NCBI RefSeq assembly: GCF_020510425.1
Contig: NZ_JAHBAH010000001.1
Location: 3,949,001 to 4,013,000 of the forward strand
DNA from: Quatrionicoccus australiensis
GTDB taxonomy: Bacteria; Pseudomonadota; Gammaproteobacteria; Burkholderiales; Rhodocyclaceae
Direction: 5' to 3'
DNA: 64,000 nucleotides
The notes under the pieces were generated by a model. It worked only from the letters and a program-made list of their open reading frames with translations. It searched no databases and was not told the DNA's origin. The stretch's first letter is position 1; the number at the start of each line of letters is the position of its first letter. The position numbers and the translations under genes are program-made. Shown one piece after another: positions 18,132-27,868 of the stretch.

Positions 18132-18388
18132 ACACAAATTTGCGCACGGATGCGGTGTGGCTGGTGCTTTTACTTGGTACGGCCGCGACCTGGTGGCTGG
18201 GCGAAAATGGCCAAACCGGCACGTCGACCGTACAGGCGATTCTCGCCATTGCCGGCGTCAAGGGGGTATTGGTAATTCGTGAATTCATGGCCTTGCGGGG
18301 CGTCAGGCCGGCTTGGCAGGGGGCGGTCATTGGCTGGCTTTTGCTCGTCCTGCTGGTCAACATGGCTGTTTACTGGAAAGGAATTTGA
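18128..18388 (+). CDS. norF: NorF, small membrane protein (COX4 family)
   Basis: Protein of 86 aa with three hydrophobic segments (VWLVLLLGTAATWWL, VQAILAIAGVKGVLVI, AVIGWLLLVLLVNMAVYW), matching the prokaryotic cytochrome oxidase subunit IV family to which NorF belongs. The ATG overlaps the norE stop and its own stop overlaps the norQ start. Short, divergent and identified mostly by context and hydropathy. Confidence 0.75.
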   Translation: MNTNLRTDAVWLVLLLGTAATWWLGENGQTGTSTVQAILAIAGVKGVLVIREFMALRGVRPAWQGAVIGWLLLVLLVNMAVYWKGI

Positions 18389-19188
18389 TGGATATGCGCA
18401 CGTCAGGAACGGAAGCGCCGTACTACGAAGCCGAGGGCGCCGAGGTGGCGCTGTTCGAACATGCCTGGCGCAACAAGCTGCCGGTGCTGATCAAGGGCCC
18501 GACCGGCGTTGGCAAGACACGCTTCGTCGCCCACATGGCGGCCCGGCTCGGTTTGCCGCTGCACACCGTGGCCTGTCACGACGATTTGACCGCGGCCGAC
18601 CTGGTCGGTCGCCACCTCATCGAGGACGGTCGCACGGTCTGGAACGACGGGCCGCTGACCCGCGCCGTGCGGCACGGCGGCATCTGCTATCTCGACGAGG
18701 TGGTCGAGGCGCGCAAGGACACGACGGTGGTCATCCATCCTCTCGCCGATCACCGGCGCTCGCTGCCGATCGACCGCACCGGCGAGGTGTTGCAGGCGCC
18801 GGACAACTTCATGCTGGTCGTTTCCTACAATCCCGGCTACCAGAACTTCCTCAAGGGCATGAAGCCCTCGACGCGCCAGCGCTTCGTCTCGCTGCGCTTC
18901 GATTTTCCGTTGCCGGCTCGCGAGGAAGCCATCCTGATCGGTGAAACCGGCTGCGACGCGCTGCTTGCCAAACGTCTGGTTTCGCTCGGCAACAGCATCC
19001 GCACCCTGAAGGATGTCGATCTCGAGGAAGTGGCCAGCACGCGCCTGCTGGTTTACGCCGCCATCCTGATCGGCGACGGCCTCGATCCGGTCGCCGCCTG
19101 CCGCGCCGCGCTGGCCGAAAGCCTGTCCGACGATGCCGAAGTCACGGCCGGCCTGATGGAGATCATCCTTGCCAGCTTCGGCCGCTGA
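18388..19188 (+). CDS. norQ: NorQ, MoxR-type AAA+ ATPase for NOR maturation
   Basis: Cytoplasmic MoxR-family ATPase of 266 aa that works with the VWA protein NorD to insert iron into nitric oxide reductase. Walker A GPTGVGKT at residues 37-44; Walker B region GGICYLDEVVEAR; sensor segment MLVVSYNPGYQNFLKGMKPSTRQRF, characteristic of NorQ/CbbQ. The ATG at 18388 overlaps the norF stop, which rules out the longer open frame to 18313. A 20-base overlap joins it to the next gene. Confidence 0.92.
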   Translation: MDMRTSGTEAPYYEAEGAEVALFEHAWRNKLPVLIKGPTGVGKTRFVAHMAARLGLPLHTVACHDDLTAADLVGRHLIEDGRTVWNDGPLTRAVRHGGICYLDEVVEARKDTTVVIHPLADHRRSLPIDRTGEVLQAPDNFMLVVSYNPGYQNFLKGMKPSTRQRFVSLRFDFPLPAREEAILIGETGCDALLAKRLVSLGNSIRTLKDVDLEEVASTRLLVYAAILIGDGLDPVAACRAALAESLSDDAEVTAGLMEIILASFGR

Positions 19189-20140
19189 TTTGGGGCGCCA
19201 GCGCCGGCGCTTCGTCTGGCAGGCCTGTTTCTTCCTGCTTTTCGCGCTGGCGCCGGTTTTCAATATTTTCCGCTATGACCTCGAAGCCGGGCACGCCTGG
19301 CTGCTCGGCATGCCCTGGCGGCTTGGCCTGGACGCGTTCATGGCGGGCCGGATCAGCGGTCTGGAGGCTGGCGGCAATCTTCTGCTGCGGCTGTTCCTGC
19401 CGCTGCTGCTCGCCGCGGGCGGGCTGATGTGGTTTGCCTGGCGCTGGGGCCGCATCTATTGCGGCTGGCTCTGTCCGCATTTTTCCGCGGTCGAAACCAT
19501 CAACCAGTTGATGCGTCGCGCCTCGGGCAAATTGAGCATCTGGGACAGACAGGCGCTGCCGCCGCGTCTGGCCGACGGTTCGCCGCGCCCGTCGCACCCG
19601 GTCTGGTGGATACCGACGGTCCTTTTCGCGATCGGTTTCGCGGCCCTGTGGGCGGTCGTGCTGCTTACCTATCTGCTGCCGCCGGCCGAGGTGTACGGCC
19701 GCCTGTGGGCGCTTGATCCGACACGCAACCAGAGGATTTTCCTGGTTGCGGCAACGAGCGTCCTGACCCTGGAATTCCTTTTCGCCCGCCACCTGTTCTG
19801 CCGCTTCGGCTGCGCCGTCGGCCTGTTCCAGAGCCTGGCCTGGATGAGCAACCGCGGCGCCATGGTGATCGGCTTCGACAAGCCACGCGCCGCCGATTGT
19901 GCCGCCTGCTATGACAACGGCGGGCCGGGCTACGCGGCCTGCGAGGGCGTCTGCCCGATGCGCCTGCGGCCGCGCACGGCCAAGCACAAGATGTTCGCCT
20001 GCACGCAATGCGCCCAGTGCGTGAGCGCCTGCGGCACGGTGCAGGAACAGCGCGGCAAGGAAAGCCTGCTGCGCTGGGTGGACAAGGACGCCGCACGGCG
20101 TAACGAAGCACAGGTCAGCCTGACCGGAAATCGAGACTGA
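19169..20140 (+). CDS. Membrane polyferredoxin (NapH/NosR/CcoG-like) within nor cluster
   Basis: Inner-membrane iron-sulfur protein of 323 aa. Four to five membrane segments are visible (for example residues 14-31, 68-87, 148-172, 190-210). Cys motifs near the membrane are YCGWLCPH and CRFGCAVG. The C-terminal domain has CAACYDNGG...CEGVCPMRL and CTQCAQCVSACG, enough for two [4Fe-4S] clusters. This pattern matches NapH, NosR C-terminus and CcoG, which move electrons or handle metals. The start is a TTG with GGAG 7 bases upstream; another TTG at 19190 is possible. Not one of the classical norEFCBQD genes; role in NO reductase assembly or electron supply is inferred from position. Confidence 0.8.
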   Translation: MPASAADLGRQRRRFVWQACFFLLFALAPVFNIFRYDLEAGHAWLLGMPWRLGLDAFMAGRISGLEAGGNLLLRLFLPLLLAAGGLMWFAWRWGRIYCGWLCPHFSAVETINQLMRRASGKLSIWDRQALPPRLADGSPRPSHPVWWIPTVLFAIGFAALWAVVLLTYLLPPAEVYGRLWALDPTRNQRIFLVAATSVLTLEFLFARHLFCRFGCAVGLFQSLAWMSNRGAMVIGFDKPRAADCAACYDNGGPGYAACEGVCPMRLRPRTAKHKMFACTQCAQCVSACGTVQEQRGKESLLRWVDKDAARRNEAQVSLTGNRD

Positions 20141-20141
20141 A

Positions 20142-21977
20142 ATGGAAGAATGGGTAGGCGGCCTCTGGCACAAGTTCATCAGCGGTGCGGCGGCGAAGGA
20201 TTATCCCGGCGCAGCGGTCCACCTCCCGGAAATGGAGAAAACGCTGGGCATGGTCTTTCGCGCCTTCGGTGGCGATGCCGGCCTGCGCGTACTGGGCGCC
20301 ACCGCCGAGCGGCACGGTGCGCGGCGCTCATTGCTGCAAAGGGTGGCGGGTAGCGGCGAGAAAATGCAGGCGGCGGGCCTGGATGGCGTCAGTCTGCGCC
20401 TGCCGGCGCACATCGCCGTTTTTCCGGAAAGCGGTCTGAATCGCGATCTCTATGTCTGGCTGGCGGCGCTCGCCGCGCATGATGTGCCGAGCGACGAGGC
20501 GTGGATCATCCGCAACCAGCGGGCGACGGTGGTGACGCTGGCGCGCTATCCGGGCCTGCTGCCACGTTATCAAAAACTGTTTGCGGCGCTGCTCGCCCAG
20601 CGCCCGGATGTGCGTTCCCTGCCGGCAGATGAATCGGCGCAGGAAGCGGCGGTGCGGCAGGCCTTGCAGGTGCCCGGTTCGGTCTCATCCTGGCCAGCGT
20701 TGACACGGCGTGGTGCCCGGGAGATTGCCCCGGTTCCCTTGTGGCTATATCCGCTTGCAGGCGCCGCGGGGGCGCCGCGGCGCCTGCAACATCAGGAATC
20801 CGCCGCAGATGTCGAGGCCGAGGACGCCGAGGGGCGGCAGAAGGCGCGACAGACCGAGATGCCGGCCGAAAAGGACGGCATCCTGCTGCTGTTTCGCGCC
20901 GAGAGCATTTTTTCCTGGGCCGAGTACGTCAAGGTCAATCGCTCGCAGGATGACGAGCCGGACGGCAAGGCCGCCAAGGCGGCCGAAAGCATGGATCAGC
21001 TCGACGTCGCCCAGGATGGCGAGCGCGTCGCGTCGCGCGTGCGTTTCGACCTCGACCTGCCGGCTGCGGCCGAGGACGATCTGCCGCTCGGGCCGGGCAT
21101 TCCGCTGCCCGAGTGGGATTTCCGCAAGCAGCTCCTGCAGCCCGATTACTGCCGGCTGCAAGCCATGGAATCGCGTCATGTCGAGCCGATCCCGCTGCCC
21201 GAGCGCCTGCGTCCGCATGCCCGGCGCCTGCGCAACCAGTTTGCCGCGCTGGCGCCGACCCGCCGCTGGCTGAAGGCGCAGCCCGAAGGCATCGAGCCGG
21301 ATATCGACGCCTGGGTACGTTTGCAGGCCGATCGTCAGGCCGGACACCCGGATGCAGCAGCCGGCCTTTACCTGGCCCAGGTACAACAGGAGCGAGACCT
21401 GGCTTGCCTGGTTTTGGCCGATTTGTCCTTGTCGACCGATGCCTGGGCTTCCAACGAACAAAAAGTGATCGACGTGATCCGCGACAGCCTGATGCTGTTT
21501 GCCGAGGCGCTCGGTGCGACCGGCGACCGTTTCGCGCTGTGCGGTTTTTCCTCGCTCAAGCGCGGCCATGTCCGCTTCCACGAACTGAAAGCCTTCGAGC
21601 GGCCGTGGGACGACCTGGCGCGTGGCCGCGTGCAGGCGATCAAGCCCGGCTATTACACCCGGCTCGGTGCCGCCATCCGCCACAGTTGCACCTTGCTCGG
21701 CCGCCAACCCAACCGGCAGCGCCTGCTGCTCATCCTCTCCGACGGCAAGCCGCATGATCTCGATCTCTACGAGGGCCGTTACGGCATCGAAGACACCCGG
21801 GCGAGCATCGCCGCCGCCCGGGAGCAGGGCATCCGCCCGTTTTGCGTCACCATCGACAAGGAGGCGGCAAGCTACCTGCCGCATGTCTTTGGCGCGCATG
21901 GCTTCACCGTGCTGCGCCGACCCGAGGAGTTGGCAACCCGTTTGCCGCTGCTTTACGCGCAACTGACGCGGGATTGA
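20142..21977 (+). CDS. norD: NorD, VWA-domain NOR activation protein
   Basis: Cytoplasmic protein of 611 aa that acts with NorQ in activating nitric oxide reductase. The C-terminal third is a von Willebrand A domain: the metal-binding DLSLS motif near residue 427 (VLADLSLSTDAWAS), YYTRLGAAIRH, and LLILSDGKPHDLDLYEGRYGIEDT, a NorD hallmark. The N-terminal half is alpha-helical with an acidic linker (residues 215-245). Starts one base after the polyferredoxin stop. A gap of 163 bases with its own regulatory box follows before norC. Confidence 0.9.
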   Translation: MEEWVGGLWHKFISGAAAKDYPGAAVHLPEMEKTLGMVFRAFGGDAGLRVLGATAERHGARRSLLQRVAGSGEKMQAAGLDGVSLRLPAHIAVFPESGLNRDLYVWLAALAAHDVPSDEAWIIRNQRATVVTLARYPGLLPRYQKLFAALLAQRPDVRSLPADESAQEAAVRQALQVPGSVSSWPALTRRGAREIAPVPLWLYPLAGAAGAPRRLQHQESAADVEAEDAEGRQKARQTEMPAEKDGILLLFRAESIFSWAEYVKVNRSQDDEPDGKAAKAAESMDQLDVAQDGERVASRVRFDLDLPAAAEDDLPLGPGIPLPEWDFRKQLLQPDYCRLQAMESRHVEPIPLPERLRPHARRLRNQFAALAPTRRWLKAQPEGIEPDIDAWVRLQADRQAGHPDAAAGLYLAQVQQERDLACLVLADLSLSTDAWASNEQKVIDVIRDSLMLFAEALGATGDRFALCGFSSLKRGHVRFHELKAFERPWDDLARGRVQAIKPGYYTRLGAAIRHSCTLLGRQPNRQRLLLILSDGKPHDLDLYEGRYGIEDTRASIAAAREQGIRPFCVTIDKEAASYLPHVFGAHGFTVLRRPEELATRLPLLYAQLTRD

Positions 21978-22045
21978 TGGCAAATCCGCTGGCGCCGGCC
22001 GGTCGACCGGTATTTTTGGACATTTTTGCCCGCCCCCGGAAATTC

Positions 22046-22059
22046 TTGACTTCCATCAA
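22046..22059 (+). promoter_or_regulatory. FNR/Dnr-type box upstream of norC
   Basis: TTGAC-TTCC-ATCAA fits TTGAT-N4-ATCAA with one mismatch. Its centre is 88 bases before the norC ATG, giving a predicted transcript start near 22094 and a normal leader with AGGGGG before the ATG. This suggests norCB is transcribed by an NO- or oxygen-responsive CRP/FNR-family activator. Confidence 0.65.
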
Positions 22060-22140
22060 TGAGCCGAAGCGGTCATCTCCCGTACCTTCCGTCCAACTGC
22101 CGGCAACCGCCGGCGGGGACTTTAGCTCAAGGGGGAAACA

Positions 22141-23950
<1,810 letters not shown>

Positions 23951-23971
23951 TTGATTGCTGCTGTAACTTTG

Positions 23972-24000
23972 GGGCCCTCGAATCTCGAGGGCCCGTTTTT
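23972..24000 (+). terminator. Rho-independent terminator after norB
   Basis: GGGCCCTCGA (23972-23981) and TCGAGGGCCC (23985-23994) form a 10-bp stem with a 3-base loop, followed by G and five T. It separates norCB from nosD. Confidence 0.9.
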
Positions 24001-24016
24001 CTGGTGCAAACAAGCC

Positions 24017-25243
24017 ATGCTGTACGACAAATGTACGTCCTGCTTGCAACTTTTCCTCGCCTGCCTGTTACCGGCCATCGGTATTGCCGCCCAACCGCTG
24101 CAACCCTGGCTCGACTCGGCTTCGCCGGGCAGTCGCATCCGTTTGCCGCCCGGCATCTACAGCGGTCCGGCGGTGATCAGCAAGGCGTTGACGCTGGAAG
24201 GTGACGGGCAGGTGATCATCGACGGCGGCGGCAGCGGCACGGTGCTGACGGTCAAGGCCGACGACGTCAGCTTGCGCGGGCTGCATTTGCGCGCGAGCGG
24301 CGATTCGCACGATGCCATCGATAGCGGCCTGCACGTCGAAGGGCAGCGCATCCTGATCGAGAACAACCGCATCGACGATGCGCTGTTCGGGATCGTCCTG
24401 CACAGCACCGGCGACAGCATCGTGCGCAACAACCGCATCCGTTCGAAAGCCTTTGCCGCGGCCGACCGCGGCGACGGGCTGCGCCTGTGGAACAGTAGCG
24501 GCAACCTGATCGTCGGCAACGACATCGCACAGATTCGCGACATCACGGTCAGCAACTCGCCGCGCAACCGCTTCGTCGGCAACCGGGTGTTTGACAGCCG
24601 GCGCGCCTTCAACCTGCTTTTCGCAAATCGCAGCCTGATCGAGGGCAATCATCTGGAACGGAACTCGACCGGCATCATCGCCCTGAATTCGGACGGACTG
24701 ATCATCCGCAACAACCGCGTCATGCATGCCATGGACGCCTCCGGCGCCGGCATCGCCGTCAAGGAAACCTCGGCCGCGCTGATCATCGGCAACGACATCG
24801 TGCATTGCGCCTACGGCATCATGGCCGATTCGCCGATGCACCCGATCAACCGTATCGTCCTCATCGACAACCGGGTCGCCCACAACGTGACCGGCATCTA
24901 TTTCTATGGCGAGAAGGGCGGTCACATCGCGCTCCGCAATCGTTTCGAAAGCAATCTGTGGCAGGTCGCGATGGCGAGTACCGGCGATCCGCTGAACGAC
25001 ACCTGGTCGGGCAACTACTGGGACGATTATCAGGGCTTCGACCGCAATGGCGACGGGGTCGGCGATACGCCGCACGAGATCTATACCTACGCCGACCGCA
25101 TCTGGCTGGAGACACCGCCCGCCAAGTTCTTCCGCAACTCGCCGCTGCTCGAATTGCTCGACTTTCTCGAGCGCCTGGCGCCGTTTTCGCAACCCGATCT
25201 GGTGCTGCGCGACCCGGCGCCGCTGATCAACCGGCCGCGCTGA
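24017..25243 (+). CDS. nosD: NosD-like periplasmic beta-helix protein
   Basis: Exported right-handed beta-helix protein of 408 aa with a signal peptide (MLYDKCTSCLQLF start, cleavage after about residue 25). Repeated NN-R-I-x(5) turns such as ILIENNRIDDALFGIVL, SIVRNNRIRS and LIVGNDIA are the CASH/PbH1 repeats of NosD. The end is also characteristic: SGNYWDDYQGFDRNGDGVGD, then YADRIWLETPPAKFFRNSPLLELLDFLERLAPF. NosD normally works with the NosFY ABC transporter in maturing the copper centre of N2O reductase. Here none of nosZ, F, Y or L is adjacent. A longer open frame starts at 23951 but would run through the terminator. Confidence 0.88.
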   Translation: MLYDKCTSCLQLFLACLLPAIGIAAQPLQPWLDSASPGSRIRLPPGIYSGPAVISKALTLEGDGQVIIDGGGSGTVLTVKADDVSLRGLHLRASGDSHDAIDSGLHVEGQRILIENNRIDDALFGIVLHSTGDSIVRNNRIRSKAFAAADRGDGLRLWNSSGNLIVGNDIAQIRDITVSNSPRNRFVGNRVFDSRRAFNLLFANRSLIEGNHLERNSTGIIALNSDGLIIRNNRVMHAMDASGAGIAVKETSAALIIGNDIVHCAYGIMADSPMHPINRIVLIDNRVAHNVTGIYFYGEKGGHIALRNRFESNLWQVAMASTGDPLNDTWSGNYWDDYQGFDRNGDGVGDTPHEIYTYADRIWLETPPAKFFRNSPLLELLDFLERLAPFSQPDLVLRDPAPLINRPR

Positions 25244-25249
25244 AAACGC

Positions 25250-25272
25250 AAGGCGCTGCAAGGCGCCTTTTT
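25250..25272 (+). terminator. Rho-independent terminator after nosD
   Basis: AAGGCGC (25250-25256) pairs with GCGCCTT (25263-25269), followed by a T-run to 25272. Confidence 0.72.
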
Positions 25273-25299
25273 CCTTGGTGAAAAATATTTCGCCGGATG

Positions 25300-25327
25300 T
25301 GTAAGAAAACCGTTCTCCGTTCGACTA
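25300..25327 (+). promoter_or_regulatory. Candidate ECF sigma promoter of the RiPP operon
   Basis: TGTAAG (25300-25305), 16 bases, then CGACTA (25322-25327). This resembles the GTAAC-type -35 and CGA-type -10 elements described for ECF factors that control DUF692/DUF2063 operons, such as Caulobacter SigF. The operon it would drive ends with its own ECF sigma gene. A 5' leader of about 50 bases would remain before the ATG at 25385. Confidence 0.42.
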
Positions 25328-25384
25328 ATCCCCTGAGCGACGATCAAGCCGCTCGCTGGATCCCAACCCTCACGGAGAAAAATC

Positions 25385-25666
25385 ATGAAAAAGCAGAAAC
25401 TCGTTTCCCTTGCCGTCGGTTCCGTCATTGCCGCCGCTTCCTTTGCCGGCCATGCCACCGACAATCCCTTCGCCGCCAAGCAGTTGAGCGCCGGCTACCA
25501 GTTGGCCCAGGCCGACAAGAAGGCTGACGGCAAATGCGGCGAAGCCAAGTGTGGCGCCGACAAGAAGGCCGCCGAGAAAAAGGCGGATAAAAAGGCCGAC
25601 GGCAGCTGTGGTGCCGGCAAGGGCGAGAAGAAAGCGGACGGCAGCTGCGGCGGCAACAAGAAATAA
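25385..25666 (+). CDS. hvfA: HvfA/bufferin-type RiPP precursor with four Cys-Gly motifs
   Basis: Small exported precursor peptide of 93 aa. A Sec-type signal (residues 1-24, ending GHA) is followed by the conserved leader-like segment NPFAAKQLSAGYQLAQA (27-43), which is diagnostic of the HvfA/bufferin-2 family. The rest is Lys/Asp/Gly-rich with four cysteines, each followed by Gly: DGKCG (Cys51), EAKCG (Cys56), DGSCG (Cys75) and DGSCG (Cys88). In Haemophilus HvfA the cysteines of EGKCG repeats are converted by the HvfB/HvfC enzyme pair into copper-binding oxazolone/thioamide groups; the same is inferred here. The motif variants and Lys-rich spacers are unusual. An AGGGAGAAAAATC-like site (ACGGAGAAAAATC) precedes the ATG. 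Confidence 0.85.
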   Translation: MKKQKLVSLAVGSVIAAASFAGHATDNPFAAKQLSAGYQLAQADKKADGKCGEAKCGADKKAAEKKADKKADGSCGAGKGEKKADGSCGGNKK

Positions 25667-25731
25667 GCGGCAAGCAATCTGTGGCGGCACGGGGAGTATT
25701 CCCCGTTGCCCGCTGCCCAAGGAGAAATGCG

Positions 25732-26592
25732 ATGAGCTTTGCCACTTCCGCCGGCCGCATGCCCTACGGTGCCGGTCTCGGCCTGCGCCGCGAACTGCTG
25801 ACCGAGCTTGCCGACGGCGTGCCCGACGCGATCGGCTTTTTCGAAATCGCCCCGGAGAACTGGGCCGGCATGGGCGGGCGCTCGGCGCGCCAGCTGCGCC
25901 AGTTCACCGAGCGGCATGCCTTCGTCTGCCATGGCCTGTCGCTGTCGCTGGGCGGGCCGGATCCGCTCGATACGGCGCTCCTGCAACGCATCAAGGCCTT
26001 CATGGCGGAACACGACATCGGCCTCTATACCGAGCATCTGTCCTGGTGCGCCGCCGGCAGTCATCTCTACGAACTGCTGCCGTTGCCGTTGACGGAAAAA
26101 GCCGTCAAATGGACGGTCGACCGTATCAGCCGGGCGCAGGACCTGCTCGGGCGCCGGATCGGCATCGAAAACGCCTCGTACTACATCGCGCCGCCGGGCG
26201 CCGAGATGAGCGAGACGGATTTCATCGCTGCGGTGCTCGGCCAGGCCGACTGCCTGCTGCATCTGGACGTGAACAACATCTACGTGAACAGCCGCAATTT
26301 CGGCTTCGATCCTGAAGCCTTCCTGCGTGCCTTGCCGCTCGAACGCACCTGCTACATCCATGTCGCCGGGCATTACGTCGAGCCGGACGGGCTGCTCATC
26401 GATACGCACGGTGCGGAGGTTATCGACCCGGTGTGGGCGCTGCTGGCCGAGGCTTACGCGCTGATCGGGCACGTCCCGCCGACCTGTCTCGAGCGGGATT
26501 TCAATTTGCCTTCCCTGGCACGGTTGACCGCTGAAATCGGGCAGATTTCACGTTTGCAGGCGGCGGCCGGGCAAATCCGGCGGACGGGATGA
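25732..26592 (+). CDS. hvfB: DUF692 multinuclear iron oxygenase (MNIO), RiPP-modifying
   Basis: TIM-barrel-type enzyme of 286 aa of the MNIO (DUF692/UPF0276) family. Such enzymes bind two or three irons and rewrite cysteines of precursor peptides. Conserved segments seen: YGAGLGLRRELL, EIAPENWAGMGG, VCHGLSLSLGG, TEHLSWCAA, IGIENASYYIAPPG, LDVNNIYVNSRNFGFDP, YIHVAGHY, DTHGAEVIDPVWAL and ERDFNLP, which include the usual Asn, His, Asp and Glu ligands. ATG at 25732 is preceded by AAGGAGAAATGCG. Its stop overlaps the partner gene, as is usual for MNIO/partner pairs. Confidence 0.92.
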   Translation: MSFATSAGRMPYGAGLGLRRELLTELADGVPDAIGFFEIAPENWAGMGGRSARQLRQFTERHAFVCHGLSLSLGGPDPLDTALLQRIKAFMAEHDIGLYTEHLSWCAAGSHLYELLPLPLTEKAVKWTVDRISRAQDLLGRRIGIENASYYIAPPGAEMSETDFIAAVLGQADCLLHLDVNNIYVNSRNFGFDPEAFLRALPLERTCYIHVAGHYVEPDGLLIDTHGAEVIDPVWALLAEAYALIGHVPPTCLERDFNLPSLARLTAEIGQISRLQAAAGQIRRTG

Positions 26593-27332
26593 TGAACGCC
26601 GATTTCCAGACTTTTCAGCGTGATCTGGCCGCACATCTGCGCGCGCCGCGCCAGGCGTCGCGGCCGGCTGGCGTGCCGGCGCGGCGCGCCGGCGTCTATC
26701 GCGAACTGGTCTTCAACAAGCTGTGCAGTTTTCTCGATCCCTGTTTTCCGCTCGCGCGCCAACTGCTCGGCGAGCCGCGCTGGCGGCGCTTGTGCCGCAG
26801 CTTCCTGCGCGACTGGCATTTGCATACGCCGTGGTTTCGCGAGATTCCCGGCGAGTTCGTGCGCTATCTGGGTGAGGCGACGATCCGCCAGCCGCTGCCG
26901 GCCTGGCTGGCGGAGCTGGCGCATTACGAGTGGGCCGAGCTGGCGGTCGACGTCATGGAAACGGGCAAAATCACGGCCAATCCGGCGGGCGATCTGATGG
27001 ACGCGGTCATCGTCCTCAATCCGGCCCTGCTCAATCTCGCCTATCGCTGGCCGGTGCAGCATATCGGCCCGGATTACCGGCCGCGCCGGGCGCAGCCGAC
27101 GCACCTGGTCGTCTATTGCGCTGCCGACGATGCTGTCCGTTTCAGCGAAATCAGCCCGCTCACGGCGCGCCTGCTCGAACTGCTGGCCGACGAAGCCACT
27201 AGCGGCCGCCGCTTGCTGCTGCGCTTGGCCGATGAAATCGGGCATCCGCAGCCGGAACTACTGCTTAGCTACGGTCGCGAGTTACTGACCGAGTTGCGCG
27301 GGCAGGGCATCCTGCTTGGGAGTCACACATGA
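26589..27332 (+). CDS. hvfC: DUF2063 partner protein of the MNIO enzyme
   Basis: Protein of 247 aa. The N-terminal domain (residues 8-105) is DUF2063: FQRDLAAHLRAP, RRAGVYRELVFNKLCSFLDPCFPLARQLLG and a FLRDWHLHTPWFREIPGEFVRYL stretch. The C-terminal half (110-247) has the beta-rich partner domain with LAELAHYEWAELAVDV. In HvfABC this protein delivers the precursor to HvfB and is required for modification. Two ATGs (26589, 26592) are possible; the first overlaps the hvfB stop. Confidence 0.9.
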   Translation: MMNADFQTFQRDLAAHLRAPRQASRPAGVPARRAGVYRELVFNKLCSFLDPCFPLARQLLGEPRWRRLCRSFLRDWHLHTPWFREIPGEFVRYLGEATIRQPLPAWLAELAHYEWAELAVDVMETGKITANPAGDLMDAVIVLNPALLNLAYRWPVQHIGPDYRPRRAQPTHLVVYCAADDAVRFSEISPLTARLLELLADEATSGRRLLLRLADEIGHPQPELLLSYGRELLTELRGQGILLGSHT

Positions 27333-27868
27333 AAAAGCTCGTTTTGCGCGCGTTGACCGCTGTCGATGCGCTCGGTCTCTATTTCGGCCTGCTCAGCCTG
27401 CGCCTGCTGCTCGGCTGGGATTTCTTCGAGTCCGGGCTGGAAAAATTTCACGGTGAAAACTGGTTCGCCGACATCGTCGACCGCTTTCCCTTCCCGTTCA
27501 ATGTCGTGCCGCCGGAAATCAGCTGGCAGATGGCGACCTGGTTCGAATTGCTGGGCGGCGTCGCACTGGTGCTGGGGCTGGCGACGCGCTTCTTTTCCGT
27601 ATCGCTGATCGTGTTGACCGTGGTCGCCATCGCCGCCGTGCATTGGCCGGAAAGCTGGTCCGGCCTGGCCGAACTGATGCAGGGTTACGGCTTCACCGAC
27701 CATGGTCAGGGCAATTTCAAACTGCCCGTGCTGTTCATTGGTATGCTCTTGCCGCTACTGCTGCTCGGGCCGGGAAAGCTGTCGGTCGACACCCTGATCC
27801 GGCGCTTTTTCGAGCGCACCTCATCAACCGCCGCCTGCAGGACGCCGCCTTGCCCGACACCGCACTGA
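27329..27868 (+). CDS. DoxX-family membrane protein
   Basis: Inner-membrane protein of 179 aa with four hydrophobic segments. DoxX signatures are LRLLLGWDFFESGLEKF near the start and WFELLGGVALVLGLATRF in the middle. DoxX proteins are regularly the fourth gene in HvfABC/bufferin operons, but their role is not settled (redox or quinone-linked functions have been suggested). The last 20 residues are Ser/Thr/Pro/Cys-rich. Overlaps the sigma factor gene by 19 bases. Confidence 0.85.
   Translation: MKKLVLRALTAVDALGLYFGLLSLRLLLGWDFFESGLEKFHGENWFADIVDRFPFPFNVVPPEISWQMATWFELLGGVALVLGLATRFFSVSLIVLTVVAIAAVHWPESWSGLAELMQGYGFTDHGQGNFKLPVLFIGMLLPLLLLGPGKLSVDTLIRRFFERTSSTAACRTPPCPTPH

Noticed and set aside
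25534..25660. Lys-rich repeats in the precursor gene considered as a tandem DNA repeat
   Set aside because: The similarity is at the peptide level and fits the HvfA family; the DNA units are not regular.
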